From positions 2,046,001 through 2,110,000 of the forward strand of contig NZ_JADBEJ010000005.1 of the NCBI RefSeq assembly GCF_014873915.1: 64,000 nucleotides of DNA, given 5' to 3'. This document shows, piece after piece, positions 1 through 7,858 of the stretch. This DNA comes from Amycolatopsis roodepoortensis. Lineage in GTDB: Bacteria > Actinomycetota > Actinomycetes > Mycobacteriales > Pseudonocardiaceae. The notes beneath the pieces were generated by a model. The model saw only the letters and a list, made by a program, of their open reading frames with translations. It did not search any database and had not been told where the DNA came from. Position numbers and translations under genes: made by a program. Positions within the stretch are counted from its first letter, which is position 1; each line of letters opens with the position of its first letter.

Positions 1-519
1 TTCGCCCGGTATCCTGCCGCCCGCGAACCGGCGGTGCCGAACGCCGACACCGCGCACACTCCGCTCATGACCCCGGCGATCACGCCGGAGATGATCGGTG
101 GCGCGGGCCGGAGGCGCGCTTCCCGGCCCGCCAGGGTTCGCGCCCACCGGCAGCCACGAACGACGGCGTCCCAGCCGAACCAAGGCGGAACGCAGGCCGT
201 CGCGGAGCCAGTCACCGATCCCGGCACCGTTCCGGTCCAGGCTGGCCCGCCCGAGCCGGAGACGCCGCCGACCGTGGCTTTGCCAGGGCAGCGACCTGCG
301 GAGGAAGGGACCATCGCCGGGGAACTCACCCCGGATCGATCCGATCGTGAGGATGCCGCGGAGGAGACGCAGGCGGAACCGCCCGAGATTTCGAAGCCGG
401 AACCGGCAAAGCTCGCGGAGGCGGCCGCGAAGACCCCGAATCGGTCCCGTCCCCGCCGGGTGCTCGAAGTGGTCGTCCGCCAGGCCAAGAAGGCCAAGGG
501 GATCCTCCACCGGAACTGA
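1..519 (+). CDS. hypothetical protein, 3' part only
   Basis: The reading frame is open to the left edge of the window, so the true start may lie outside; an internal GTG at 34 would give 161 residues. The product is rich in Pro, Glu, Arg and Ala with no membrane segment or recognisable fold, and ends in a basic tail (VVVRQAKKAKG). I do not recognise a family. It could be a disordered C-terminal domain of a larger protein or a chance open frame in GC-rich DNA. It sits at the outer end of the accessory stretch that runs to the tRNA at 4739. Confidence 0.35.
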   Translation, partial: FARYPAAREPAVPNADTAHTPLMTPAITPEMIGGAGRRRASRPARVRAHRQPRTTASQPNQGGTQAVAEPVTDPGTVPVQAGPPEPETPPTVALPGQRPAEEGTIAGELTPDRSDREDAAEETQAEPPEISKPEPAKLAEAAAKTPNRSRPRRVLEVVVRQAKKAKGILHRN

Positions 520-1274
520 ACACCTCGCGCAGGCGGCGCGGGCCGGCCCCCAGAACCCAGCCGACCCTTCACGAAGCGTTCCTCGGCGACGACCGCGACG
601 AGGTAGGACGTCCGGCGAACGGCTTCAGCGGCGGCGAGATAAGTCGCGGCCTCGTGCAAGCGGTCGTCTGTGCAGACCGGAACAGCTCATCCGGGCACCT
701 TCCCCGGCTGGATCGGCGGCGAAGGCACCGGCGGGAAGACGAAACGATTTAGGCGGGTACCGCGCGCCAACGAGGTACCCGCCTGATCATCCGAGCGCGT
801 GTCCGGACCCAACCGGAAAGGCGTTGTGGATGGGAGCACCACACGAAGCGTGTCTCCGGCTCCAAGGTAAAGCCCCCGGCCGTCCAGTCGCCAGGCGGGC
901 CGGGCGTCCAGGACACTCCCAGCCCCGTCCTGGACGCCCAGGACTATCTCCCGTCAGCCCAGTGCGCGATTTCCGCAGTTCAGGGACCCCACTCACTCAG
1001 CGAATAGTGACGTAGGTCACAGTATTTTTTCCAGGCGGTGCGCGTCCTGCACCGTCCTGGACGTGGTCGTCGACGGCAGGCCGGTGCACGTCCCGGGGGA
1101 TCGGGCCATGATGAACAGGACGGTCACGTCACTGTCGGTCCCGGACTCGTCACCTCTCGCTCGGCGGCGCCAAACGCTGTGCGAGTGTCCGGTTCCTCGA
1201 TGGCGTGACCGGTGTTGTCCGGACCCAACCAGGAGATGCTCGCGCGTCCGTGCGCGCGGGCAAGAGGAGTTGTG
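520..1274. other. 755-bp gene-poor interval
   Basis: No convincing gene is seen on either strand; open frames here are compositionally poor and mutually overlapping. It holds a perfect 13-bp inverted repeat (902-939), a GTGAC-4-GTCAC repeat at 1007-1020 followed by a short T run, and repeated GTCCTGGAC words. It may carry promoters for the genes starting at 1275, or be remnant accessory DNA. Confidence 0.5.
902..939. repeat. 13-bp perfect inverted repeat, 12-nt loop
   Basis: GGGCGTCCAGGAC (902-914) is the exact reverse complement of 927-939. The core GTCCTGGAC recurs near 1053-1061. There is no T run after it, so it is not a typical intrinsic terminator. A protein-binding site or an extruded hairpin of a mobile element is possible, but unproven. 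Confidence 0.55.
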
Positions 1275-1532
1275 ATGCACGCGAGGATCACGCCGGGGAA
1301 GCCCAGAGGGGTCGCCTGCTCGCAGACCGCGGGCGAGCAGATCCGCGCGGTCGCGCAGCTGCCGGTGCTGCTGGTGTTCGTGCTGGTGCTGCTGCTGCAC
1401 GGATTCGACCCGCAGATCGCAGTCGCGACGGCCGCGGCCACCACGGTGGTCGCCTTGTGGAGCGGGCCGGTCACGCTGGCCGCGCTCGCACGGCGGCTGC
1501 CGGTATTCGGCGAGCTGGGCGGTGCGCGATGA
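1275..1532 (+). CDS. small membrane protein
   Basis: 85 residues. ATG at 1275 follows a GAGGAG ribosome site; a GTG lies just before it at 1272. A basic N-terminus is followed by two hydrophobic stretches (about residues 28-43 and 46-62), so it is probably a two-segment inner membrane protein. Its stop overlaps the start of the next gene in an ATGA, which implies translational coupling. Family not recognised; the coupling to a membrane HTH protein suggests a joint regulatory or membrane-partner role. Confidence 0.6.
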   Translation: MHARITPGKPRGVACSQTAGEQIRAVAQLPVLLVFVLVLLLHGFDPQIAVATAAATTVVALWSGPVTLAALARRLPVFGELGGAR

Positions 1533-2413
1533 GCGTCCCGCAGCCGTTCCTGCCCGAGGAACCGCCGAAAACGTCGTTGCGGCTGGTGCAGAACAAGCCG
1601 CTCCGTGCGCAGCGCGGACCGTCGCCGGCGTCGTTTAGGGCGGAGGAGGCGGTCACGGCCAAGGAGTTCTGCGGGCTGCTGGACGAGCTGCGCAAGTGGG
1701 TCGAGATCTCCTTCATGACCATGCAGCGCCTGACCGACAAGAAGCTGTCGAAGTCGCGCGCGCACCAGATCGTGCACGCGGACCATCTGCCCAGCCCCGA
1801 GGACCTGACCCTGTTCCTCGAGGCGTGCAACGTCACCGCCGAGGAGGCGAGCCGGTGGCGTCGCGGCGCCAACCGCGTCCTCAACGGCCCGCCTCGGGAG
1901 AGCGTGTTCGAGTCGCCGCCCCCGCGCCTGGCGCCGATTCCCCCGCCTCCGCCCCCGAAGCCGGAGCCACAGTCCCCGCCCACGCAGGCATGGCCGCCCC
2001 CGTCCGCACCACAGCGCTTCGGGGCGGGCGCCACGCCGGTGATGGCGGCGCCGACTGCGGAGGCGGCGCCATCACCGCAGCCACAGTTCGTGACGCCGTT
2101 CCCGGCGGGCGCGAAAGTGCCCATGGTGGTGACCATGCGGGCGCTGATGGTGTTCACGCTGGTGGTGCTGTTGCTGACCGGCTCCGTCACGACGCTGTGG
2201 CTGCTACGGATCCCCAGCGAGCTGATCATGACGATGCTCGGGGTCGTCGCCATCTCGGTCTCGGGCTGGCTGCTGTCGCTGCGCTGGCGCTGGCAGCTCA
2301 TGGTCGAGCAGCAGAAGCAGAACCGCACGATCCCGGCCTACCTCGCCGAGGACGATCCTGAGGAGTTGTTCGGCACGGACGCGCAGACCGCTCCCCCGGT
2401 CATCGGCGTGTAG
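1529..2413 (+). CDS. HTH protein with proline-rich linker and C-terminal membrane anchor
   Basis: 294 residues. The N-terminal third (about 40-110) looks like an XRE-type helix-turn-helix, with LSKSRAHQIVH near the recognition helix and a downstream LTLFLEACNV typical of actinomycete XRE proteins. A Pro/Ala-rich linker (about 120-195) follows. Two hydrophobic segments (about 208-228 and 235-255) and a short charged tail end the protein. This is a cytoplasmic DNA-binding head tied to the membrane. It overlaps the upstream small membrane gene by 4 nt and is followed 9 nt later by a Sel1-repeat gene, so the three form one operon. A function in an integrative element or signalling is inferred only. 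Confidence 0.7.
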   Translation: MSVPQPFLPEEPPKTSLRLVQNKPLRAQRGPSPASFRAEEAVTAKEFCGLLDELRKWVEISFMTMQRLTDKKLSKSRAHQIVHADHLPSPEDLTLFLEACNVTAEEASRWRRGANRVLNGPPRESVFESPPPRLAPIPPPPPPKPEPQSPPTQAWPPPSAPQRFGAGATPVMAAPTAEAAPSPQPQFVTPFPAGAKVPMVVTMRALMVFTLVVLLLTGSVTTLWLLRIPSELIMTMLGVVAISVSGWLLSLRWRWQLMVEQQKQNRTIPAYLAEDDPEELFGTDAQTAPPVIGV

Positions 2414-2422
2414 TAGCCGGCC

Positions 2423-3157
2423 ATGGTCAGGCGCATCCGCATCCTGCCGCGGCGCCGCCCTCCCGGCGGCGCCGCGGCCCAGGGCCCCCGATCCCAGCAG
2501 GTCGATGACAACGTCCCCCCGGCGCCGAGCCTGTGGGACGACTACCTCGCCCGCCCGCCCGAACCCGCCGACGACGAAACCCGCTGGCTCGGCGAAGCCG
2601 AGAACGGCGACACCGACGCCATGTTCGCCCTCTCCCAGCTCTACGAGACCACCGGCCGCGTCACCGACGCCGAGACCTGGCGCCGCCGCGCCGCAACAGC
2701 CGGGCACCTCACGGCGATCACCGCCGAAGCACATCTGCACACCCAGCGAGGCTCCACCGGCGAAGCCCGCTTCTGGTGGCGCCAAGCCGCCGAACTCGGC
2801 GACCAACACGCCCGGTACTCCCTCGCTCTCCAGCTCGAACGCGACGGCGAGACCGACGAAGCCGAAACCTGGTACCTGGCCGCCGCCAAAGACGGCCACG
2901 TCCTCGCCCAAGCCCAGCTCGCCTATCTGCTGCACCAGCGCGACGACGAGCAGAACGCCGACTACTGGTGGCACCGCGCGGCCGAGCGCAACCACCTCAC
3001 CGCTCTCTACAACCTCGGCGCCCGTGCACTCGAGGACGACCGCCCCCACGACGCCGAAACCTGGTGGGCCCGCGCCGCCGACCTCGGCCACCTCGACTCC
3101 GCCCACCGCCTCGCGACCCTGCTGGCCACGAACCAGGACGACCGCGCCAAGCACTGA
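2423..3157 (+). CDS. Sel1-like (TPR-type) repeat protein
   Basis: 244 residues. After a basic, Pro-rich start come about five to six copies of a 35-residue helix-turn-helix unit (for example DAETWWARAADLGHLDSA). The spaced Gly-x-x-x-A positions and W/Y-rich helices are those of Sel1-like repeats. Such solenoids act as protein-interaction scaffolds. No signal peptide is seen, so it is probably cytoplasmic. It is the last gene of the 1275-3157 operon and is closed by the hairpin at 3171-3205. Partner unknown; the membrane HTH protein encoded upstream is the obvious candidate. Confidence 0.8.
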   Translation: MVRRIRILPRRRPPGGAAAQGPRSQQVDDNVPPAPSLWDDYLARPPEPADDETRWLGEAENGDTDAMFALSQLYETTGRVTDAETWRRRAATAGHLTAITAEAHLHTQRGSTGEARFWWRQAAELGDQHARYSLALQLERDGETDEAETWYLAAAKDGHVLAQAQLAYLLHQRDDEQNADYWWHRAAERNHLTALYNLGARALEDDRPHDAETWWARAADLGHLDSAHRLATLLATNQDDRAKH

Positions 3158-3170
3158 CGGGAGCGAGGCC

Positions 3171-3205
3171 TCAGCCCTGCCGGCGGCTGCTGTCGGCAGG
3201 GCTGA
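3171..3205. terminator. bidirectional hairpin between convergent genes
   Basis: A 12-bp perfect stem (TCAGCCCTGCCG with its complement, 3171-3182 and 3194-3205) has an 11-nt loop. It lies between the Sel1-repeat gene and the convergent gene at 3215. There is no strong T run. Confidence 0.65.
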
Positions 3206-3214
3206 AGGGCGGAG

Positions 3215-3775
3215 TCAAACGAGCTGATCGTCGTCGGCTTCCTCGTACTGCTCGTCCTCGTCGGGGTGGCGCCACATCGCGCTACGACCGGGGGTGAGCC
3301 CGATCGGCCGGAAGGGCCGGAAACGGACTCGGACACCATCGAGCCACACGGCGTTGAGCTCGCCGAGCGCGTTGATCCCGGGCAGGAGCTCGCCCGACTC
3401 GATCGTGCCGGTGTCCGGGTTCTGCGCGAAGTACAGCAGCTCGCGGACGACTTCCCACGCGTGCGGGCCGCCGACCCAGTCGAGGTCGATGTGGCCGTCG
3501 ATCGTGCGCCACCGGTCACGCTGCTGGGCGTCTTCGAGGATCCCGGTGTCGCGTAGCGCCAGTTCGATCGCACCGAGGGCCGCGCGATGCTGGCCGACGG
3601 TCGGCCGCGGCCGCGGTGACTCGACCAGGCCCTTGTCCCAGATCGGGGTGAGATGGGGATACTTGGTGGTGATCGCCAGTTCCCGTTCCACGTCGCGGCG
3701 GGCTTGCCGGTAGGTCACGTCGAATGCGTGCTGACGAACGTGGATGATCTCTTTGAGCTTACGGTTGTCGGTCAT
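3215..3775 (-). CDS. hypothetical protein
   Basis: 186 residues. The ATG at 3775 is preferred over an upstream in-frame ATG because a GGCGAGG ribosome site lies about 8 nt before it. The sequence is soluble and charged, with an acidic C-terminal tail (PDEDEQYEEADDDQL). A central part, WRTIDGHIDLDWVGG, is followed by AWEVVRELLYFAQNPDTG. I do not recognise the family. Composition is normal for the region. It belongs to the accessory stretch left of the tRNA and converges on the Sel1-repeat gene. Confidence 0.55.
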   Translation of the reverse strand: MTDNRKLKEIIHVRQHAFDVTYRQARRDVERELAITTKYPHLTPIWDKGLVESPRPRPTVGQHRAALGAIELALRDTGILEDAQQRDRWRTIDGHIDLDWVGGPHAWEVVRELLYFAQNPDTGTIESGELLPGINALGELNAVWLDGVRVRFRPFRPIGLTPGRSAMWRHPDEDEQYEEADDDQLV

Positions 3776-3910
3776 GTCCGATGTCCTCGCCGCGAGGTCC
3801 CACGCCACCTCGCCGGGTGCACATGATCGAACCGACGGGGTTTCTGTACGCGATTCTGTGAACCTTGTCCTCGACGCGCCACCGGCGTGGGGCGGGATCG
3901 GCGCTCGGAG

Positions 3911-4216
3911 TTAGGCCTGCGTACCGGCCGCTGCCGGCGTAGCCGATGCGTCGCGCGCCGACACCTCAGCGGTCGGCCGCGAACGCCGTAGCAGGATGGC
4001 GCTGCAGACCAACGCCCTAGAGGAGTCCAAGGTCCTAGAGGCGCATCGCGATCGCGGTCGACCCGCCGGTACCGGTGGCGGCCCCCAGATCAGCTTGAGC
4101 ACGCGAAAAGCGTCCGCGCGGTGCTGCTTGTCGGGCCGGGACAGCGCGACATGAGTGGCGTAACTGATCAGCACGGCGACGAACACGGCGTATCCGCCGA
4201 AGAACCAGAGCCACAT
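3911..4216 (-). CDS. small membrane protein, hypothetical
   Basis: 101 residues from ATG 4216, which has an AGGGA ribosome site about 11 nt upstream; a much longer in-frame extension has no such site. Residues 2-20 (starting MWLWFFGGYAVF) form one strong membrane segment, followed by a basic, Arg/Ser-rich tail. It may be a small membrane-anchored component of the accessory stretch. The lower-quality tail and gene-poor surroundings leave open that it is decaying. Confidence 0.4.
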   Translation of the reverse strand: MWLWFFGGYAVFVAVLISYATHVALSRPDKQHRADAFRVLKLIWGPPPVPAGRPRSRCASRTLDSSRALVCSAILLRRSRPTAEVSARDASATPAAAGTQA

Positions 4217-4738
4217 GGCGACTGGAATCCCTTCAACCCGAGGAACGGGTCCTCTCGCGCGGCGGACTTCGTCAAATTCCTCGAAGTCAAAGCGGACCAC
4301 GAGTACCCGACGCCCCGAACAGATCGAACTCGCCAAGCACACCAACGCGACGCCGAACTCATGTCTCCCATCGGGTACGCCACGCTCTAGCTCAAGTTCA
4401 CCGCCAGACGTGACCGTGTCGGTTCCAAGATGCACAGGGCAAGGGTAAAACCGCGGACGTCACTAGACTTCTGCTCGAGAACACGGATTACGCCCAGCCG
4501 ACTCGCGACCACACTCGGCTTGTCCAGCCGTCGAAGCGAAGAACTCTCGCCCCGCTGAAGTCCCCACCGCAGCGGTTGTGACGAAGATGCAGAAAGGGTG
4601 CTACGCCACCAACCGGCTCCGCAGAGCACTTCTCCCACGAGGAGCACACCGGAGCAAACGGAGACCAGTCACGATTAGCGCCGAGGCGAAATTGGCGCCA
4701 AGGGCCAACATCCCCTCAGGTCGGCAGCGGTATCGGTG
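4217..4738. other. gene-poor interval next to tRNA 3' end
   Basis: 522 bp of comparatively low GC with no convincing gene; several short overlapping frames are present on both strands but none has a recognisable product or good ribosome site. It abuts the 3' end of the tRNA gene, the usual integration side for actinomycete integrative elements. No integrase remnant and no second copy of the tRNA end was noticed inside the window. Confidence 0.45.
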
Positions 4739-4815
4739 TGGTGGGCCGGGTCGGGCTCGAACCGACGGCCAAGGGATTATGAGTCCCCTGCTCTAACCAA
4801 CTGAGCTACCGGCCC
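4739..4815 (-). tRNA. tRNA with CAT anticodon (Met, or Ile2)
   Basis: Read on the minus strand the gene folds as a standard cloverleaf. The acceptor GGGCCGG pairs with CCGGCCC, the D arm holds AGCTCAGTTGGTTAGAGC, the anticodon loop CTCATAA carries CAT, and the T arm is GTCGG/CCGAC around TTCGAGC. Discriminator A and CCA are encoded. By anticodon it is tRNA-Met. The surrounding words (GCAG..GACTCATAATC..TTGG) resemble bacterial tRNA-Ile2, whose CAT is modified to lysidine-AU, so the identity is not settled. It is not the initiator type, since the 5' G pairs. Confidence 0.9.
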
Positions 4816-5037
4816 CAACGGTGCCCTGACACCTCCGCGGGAGCCGTCCCAGCCCGAACAGCGGGTTTGCGAACGCACAGAAGTCCCAGTTCGCTCCAAG
4901 TTATCACAGCGCTCACCTGCCACGATCGCCTAGGCCGATCAGCTGGTTTCCGGCGCCGGGCCAGGCCGTCTCGTCTAGGTTTCAGGGACCAACGCCGGGT
5001 GGCGCGCCGCCCGGGCCCGGCGGGCAGGGAGGCGCTC

Positions 5038-5187
5038 GTGGCGAATCCGGTCGCCATCGGGCTCGGTGTCATAGCCGTCCTCGGCGCCGTGGTGTTACTG
5101 AGGGCGAGCATCCGGGTACTGCGGCGAGCCGGTCTCCGGGTCGACGCGATCCTCGCTGAAGAGCTGGACGATCGGCCGCCGCGGTAG
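5038..5187 (+). CDS. small single-pass membrane protein
   Basis: 49 residues from GTG 5038, chosen because GGGAGG lies 5 nt before it; an upstream ATG at 4867 has no such site and gives a low-complexity extension. A hydrophobic segment (about residues 5-21) is followed by a basic then acidic tail (ILAEELDDRPPR). Function unknown. It converges on the secreted protein at 5213. Confidence 0.45.
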   Translation: MANPVAIGLGVIAVLGAVVLLRASIRVLRRAGLRVDAILAEELDDRPPR

Positions 5188-5212
5188 CCGATGCCTGGTC
5201 CTTTGTGGACGG

Positions 5213-5734
5213 TCAGCCGCCCAGGCCGGATCCGCCACCCGGAGGCGTAGCGGTGGTCTCAGGAGGCATTGTGGTGGTCGGTGTCGGTGTCGGTGTCGCG
5301 CTGGTCGGCCGCGTTGGCGTCGTGGTCGGCGGCGGCAAGGTTGTCGATGGCGGCTTTGGCGTGGTCACCGGGGCACCGCCATAGGCCGCGAAACTGAACC
5401 AGATCGCCCCACCCGCCTTCGGCGTGGTCTGGTCGAACATCGCCCGCACCTGGAACGTGGTCGCCGTGTACGAACCCTGCACCGTGTTCAGCATGTACGC
5501 ATTGAACTGACCCGGCGTGTTCGCCGAGACCACCACCACCGCCGGGACCGCGCCCAAAGCGTGCTGCACGGTGCACATCCCGGCGCCGTCGGTCACGCAC
5601 GACGTCTCCGCGGCCTGCACGCTCGGCGACGGCGACGGGCCGACGGCGCCGGAAGTCCCGGCGAACACGGTGCCCCCGGCCGCGGCGACGGCCAGCCCCG
5701 CCACGGCGAGCGCGGCCTTCTCCCTGATCCTCAT
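5213..5734 (-). CDS. secreted protein with Thr/Pro-rich C-terminus
   Basis: 173 residues from ATG 5734, with a GGGAG ribosome site. A signal peptide (MRIREKAALAVAGLAVAAAG, cleavage near residue 32) leads into a compact domain of about 80 residues with two cysteines (SCVTDGAGMC) that could pair. A long Thr/Pro-rich stalk and a Gly-rich end follow. The domain resembles the short beta-sandwich modules of actinomycete exported proteins; no enzyme motif is seen. It lies downstream of, and parallel to, the VTC/DUF4956 pair with a 55-nt gap, so it may be read from the same promoter. Confidence 0.65.
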   Translation of the reverse strand: MRIREKAALAVAGLAVAAAGGTVFAGTSGAVGPSPSPSVQAAETSCVTDGAGMCTVQHALGAVPAVVVVSANTPGQFNAYMLNTVQGSYTATTFQVRAMFDQTTPKAGGAIWFSFAAYGGAPVTTPKPPSTTLPPPTTTPTRPTSATPTPTPTTTMPPETTATPPGGGSGLGG

Positions 5735-5789
5735 TCGTTCTCCCTCGCTCGGAACCCGAAAGCAAGGGTCGCCGCCCGTGCCGCGATCG

Positions 5790-6554
5790 TTACGCCACGC
5801 CGAGCCGCCGCAGCGCCGGGCGCCACCGGTTCCCGCCGGTGGCCAGCCCCAGCGCTACCAGGCCCGCGCAGTATTTGCTCACCGACTGCTCCCGGATCCG
5901 CAGTTTCGCCAGCGCCTCCGTGACACTGTTGCGCTCGGACGACGACTTCACTTCCAGCAGCACCAGGTCTCCCCCGGCGGCAAGGCTGCGCGAGCCCGAA
6001 CGCCACACCAGCGACGTGTCGCAGGTGATCCGCGCGTCGGCGGTGACGAGGGTGGTCCGCCGGTAGTCGGTGACCAGCGCGGGAGTCAGCGGCCGTGGCG
6101 CCGGGCGGCCGTAGGCGGTGGTGAGGGCGTCGTCGAGGAACGCCAGCGCGGTCGCGGTCAGGCCGTGCGCCGCCTCGGCCGGGTGCGGGCGGCGGACCTT
6201 GACCGTCTCGTCGCGCTTCCCGCTCACCTTGAGCTCGCAGTAGGTGTCGGCCGAGTCGGTGTAGGTCCGGGTGCGGATCTTGAACCGGCGCCGCCGGTCC
6301 TGCCGGTGCGCCCGGTAGATCGCGAGATCCGGCGTGTCGAAATACGTCGACGAGTAGCCGAACACGCGTTGCCCGTCGATCTCCAGACAGCGCGGCGAAA
6401 GAACCTCGGTGACGGCCAGGAAGTCGTTGAGCGGCAGGACGTATTTGCGGTCCGTCCGGCTCATCAGCCCGCTCGTGGCGACGACTTCGGCCAGCGACAG
6501 CGTAGGAAGTCCTTTCGCCACCGCCGCGACGGTGGCCGTCCCGCGCCCGCTCAC
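5790..6554 (-). CDS. VTC-domain (polyphosphate polymerase-like) protein
   Basis: 254 residues from GTG 6554, whose codon overlaps the stop of the DUF4956 gene (GTGA). The VTC/CYTH-type tunnel fold is indicated by DRKYVLP near residue 35, YFDTPDLAIY, a strand with RRRFKIRTRTY, the acidic CELKVSG, and a late LLEVKSS. In yeast VTC4 this fold makes polyphosphate from ATP at the membrane. Bacterial homologues paired with DUF4956 membrane proteins are common, but their product is not firmly established. Here it is the second gene of an operon that probably answers to the adjacent two-component system. Confidence 0.85.
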   Translation of the reverse strand: MSGRGTATVAAVAKGLPTLSLAEVVATSGLMSRTDRKYVLPLNDFLAVTEVLSPRCLEIDGQRVFGYSSTYFDTPDLAIYRAHRQDRRRRFKIRTRTYTDSADTYCELKVSGKRDETVKVRRPHPAEAAHGLTATALAFLDDALTTAYGRPAPRPLTPALVTDYRRTTLVTADARITCDTSLVWRSGSRSLAAGGDLVLLEVKSSSERNSVTEALAKLRIREQSVSKYCAGLVALGLATGGNRWRPALRRLGVA

Positions 6555-7135
6555 CGGTTCCCCGCCGGGGCGCCGTGCACCACCGCGGCCGGGTCCGGGC
6601 GGAACCGGACGTCCACGACGGTCACCTCACGGACATAGTCCACTTCGGACACACTGTGCCGCACCACCGTTCCGCCGAGCCGTGCCCGCAGTTCCATCAG
6701 CATCGTCTGTTCGTCGGGGTACACGGTGTCGAGCACGACCGTGCGCCGCTGCGGGCCGCGGGTGCGCGACGGGTGGTCCGCGACGTACATGACGCCGAGC
6801 AGCAGGACGTTGAAGACCGCGACGATCCGCCAGTCCGCGGACGGCAGGCCGTTCACCAGCCCCAGCACCAGCGCGACGAAGTAGTACGCGACCTCCTGCT
6901 GGCTGATCGAATCGGACCGCAGCCGGATGATCGACAGCACACCGAAGAGACCCAGCCCCAGCGCGCTCGCGGTCGACACGGAAAGCAGCACCGCGACCGA
7001 AACGCAGACACCGACGTTCAGCGCGAGATAGGCGCAGGCGAGATCACCGCGGTGGTGGCGACGGGCGTAGATACCGTAAGCGAGGATCACTCCGACGACG
7101 AGGTCGACGGCGAGATGAAGCAGTGTCGTGGTCAT
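6551..7135 (-). CDS. DUF4956 family membrane protein
   Basis: 194 residues from ATG 7135 (a GTG at 7144 is an alternative). Four hydrophobic segments fill the first 110 residues (starting LLHLAVDLVVGVILAY). The conserved LFGVLSIIRLRSDSIS loop and a C-terminal cytoplasmic domain (TMLMELRARLGG... VVDVRF) mark DUF4956. The family is habitually coupled to VTC-domain proteins, as here with a 4-nt overlap, and may channel or anchor the VTC enzyme. No clear ribosome site precedes the start. An operator-like repeat ends 62 nt upstream, matching the one in front of the gene at 9516. Confidence 0.85.
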   Translation of the reverse strand: MTTTLLHLAVDLVVGVILAYGIYARRHHRGDLACAYLALNVGVCVSVAVLLSVSTASALGLGLFGVLSIIRLRSDSISQQEVAYYFVALVLGLVNGLPSADWRIVAVFNVLLLGVMYVADHPSRTRGPQRRTVVLDTVYPDEQTMLMELRARLGGTVVRHSVSEVDYVREVTVVDVRFRPDPAAVVHGAPAGNR

Positions 7136-7166
7136 GGAAACCACTGTGACGGCACAAGAAGAGACC

Positions 7167-7197
7167 GCGGTGAGAGCCGGATGAGAACCGTCTCATC
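7167..7197 (-). promoter_or_regulatory. response-regulator operator candidate before DUF4956-VTC operon
   Basis: A 31-bp block carries a TGAGAGCCGGA/TGAGAACCG direct repeat (11-bp period) that merges into GATGAGA-4-TCTCATC. It matches the block at 9548-9578 at 24 of 31 positions and lies at the same distance (62 nt) from its gene start. Direct repeats of one helical turn are the usual target of OmpR-family regulators. Confidence 0.55.
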
Positions 7198-7858
7198 AGG
7201 ACTCACCGAGCCGATACCCCATGCCCCGCACGGTTTCGATCCGCTCGGCGCCGATCTTCCCGCGCAGGTATCGGATGTAGACGTCCACCACGTTCGATCC
7301 CGGGTCGAAGTCGAAACCCCAGACGCCGCCGAGCAGCTGCTCCCGTGACAGCACCTGGCCGCGGTTGCGCAGCAACGTCTCCAGCAGCGCGAACTCGCGG
7401 GCGGTGAGGTCCTTCTCCTCCCCCGCGACCGAAACCTTCCTCGTTCGCAGGTCGAGCGAGAGCTCCCCGGCACGCAGCACCGCCGGCTCGGCTTCGTGAT
7501 TTCCCCTCAGCCGCAAGCGGATCCGGGCCAGCAGTTCTTCGAACGCGAACGGTTTGGCCAGATAGTCGTCGGCGCCGCCGGACAGCCCGGCGACGCGGTC
7601 GACGACGCTGTCCCGGGCGGTCAGGATGATCACCGGCACCGTCCGGCCCGCCGCCCGCAGGGCCCGCAGCAGATCCGAGCCGTCGAGATCCGGCAGGCCG
7701 AGGTCGAGGACGACCAGGTCGTGCGCGCCGGTCAGCGCCTCGGTCAGCCCTTCGGAGCCGGTCTTGACCCAGCGGGTCGCGAAACCCTGCGCCCGCAGGC
7801 CCTTCTCCACGAACGCGCCGATCCGGGCGGAATCCTCCACCACCAGCACACTGGTCAC
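7196..7858 (-). CDS. OmpR/PhoB-family response regulator
   Basis: 220 residues from GTG 7858, overlapping the kinase stop by 4 nt (GTGA). The receiver has the acidic pair in VVEDS, the phospho-acceptor Asp in VVLDLGLPDLDG (about residue 51), the Thr in ILTARD and the Lys in YLAKPFAF. The C-terminal winged helix shows LTAREFALLETLLRNRGQVLSREQLL and VVDVYIRYLRGKI. It is a complete, apparently functional DNA-binding regulator. It probably controls its own operon and the DUF4956-VTC operon through the two matching repeats. Confidence 0.95.
   Translation of the reverse strand: MTSVLVVEDSARIGAFVEKGLRAQGFATRWVKTGSEGLTEALTGAHDLVVLDLGLPDLDGSDLLRALRAAGRTVPVIILTARDSVVDRVAGLSGGADDYLAKPFAFEELLARIRLRLRGNHEAEPAVLRAGELSLDLRTRKVSVAGEEKDLTAREFALLETLLRNRGQVLSREQLLGGVWGFDFDPGSNVVDVYIRYLRGKIGAERIETVRGMGYRLGES

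Noticed and set aside
98..1015. A 305-codon Arg/Pro-rich frame
   Set aside because: Low-complexity translation without ribosome site, overlapping the frame ending at 519; typical of GC-rich shadow frames.
1..4738. Prophage
   Set aside because: No capsid, portal, terminase, lysin or integrase was seen; an integrative element remnant is the weaker but better reading.
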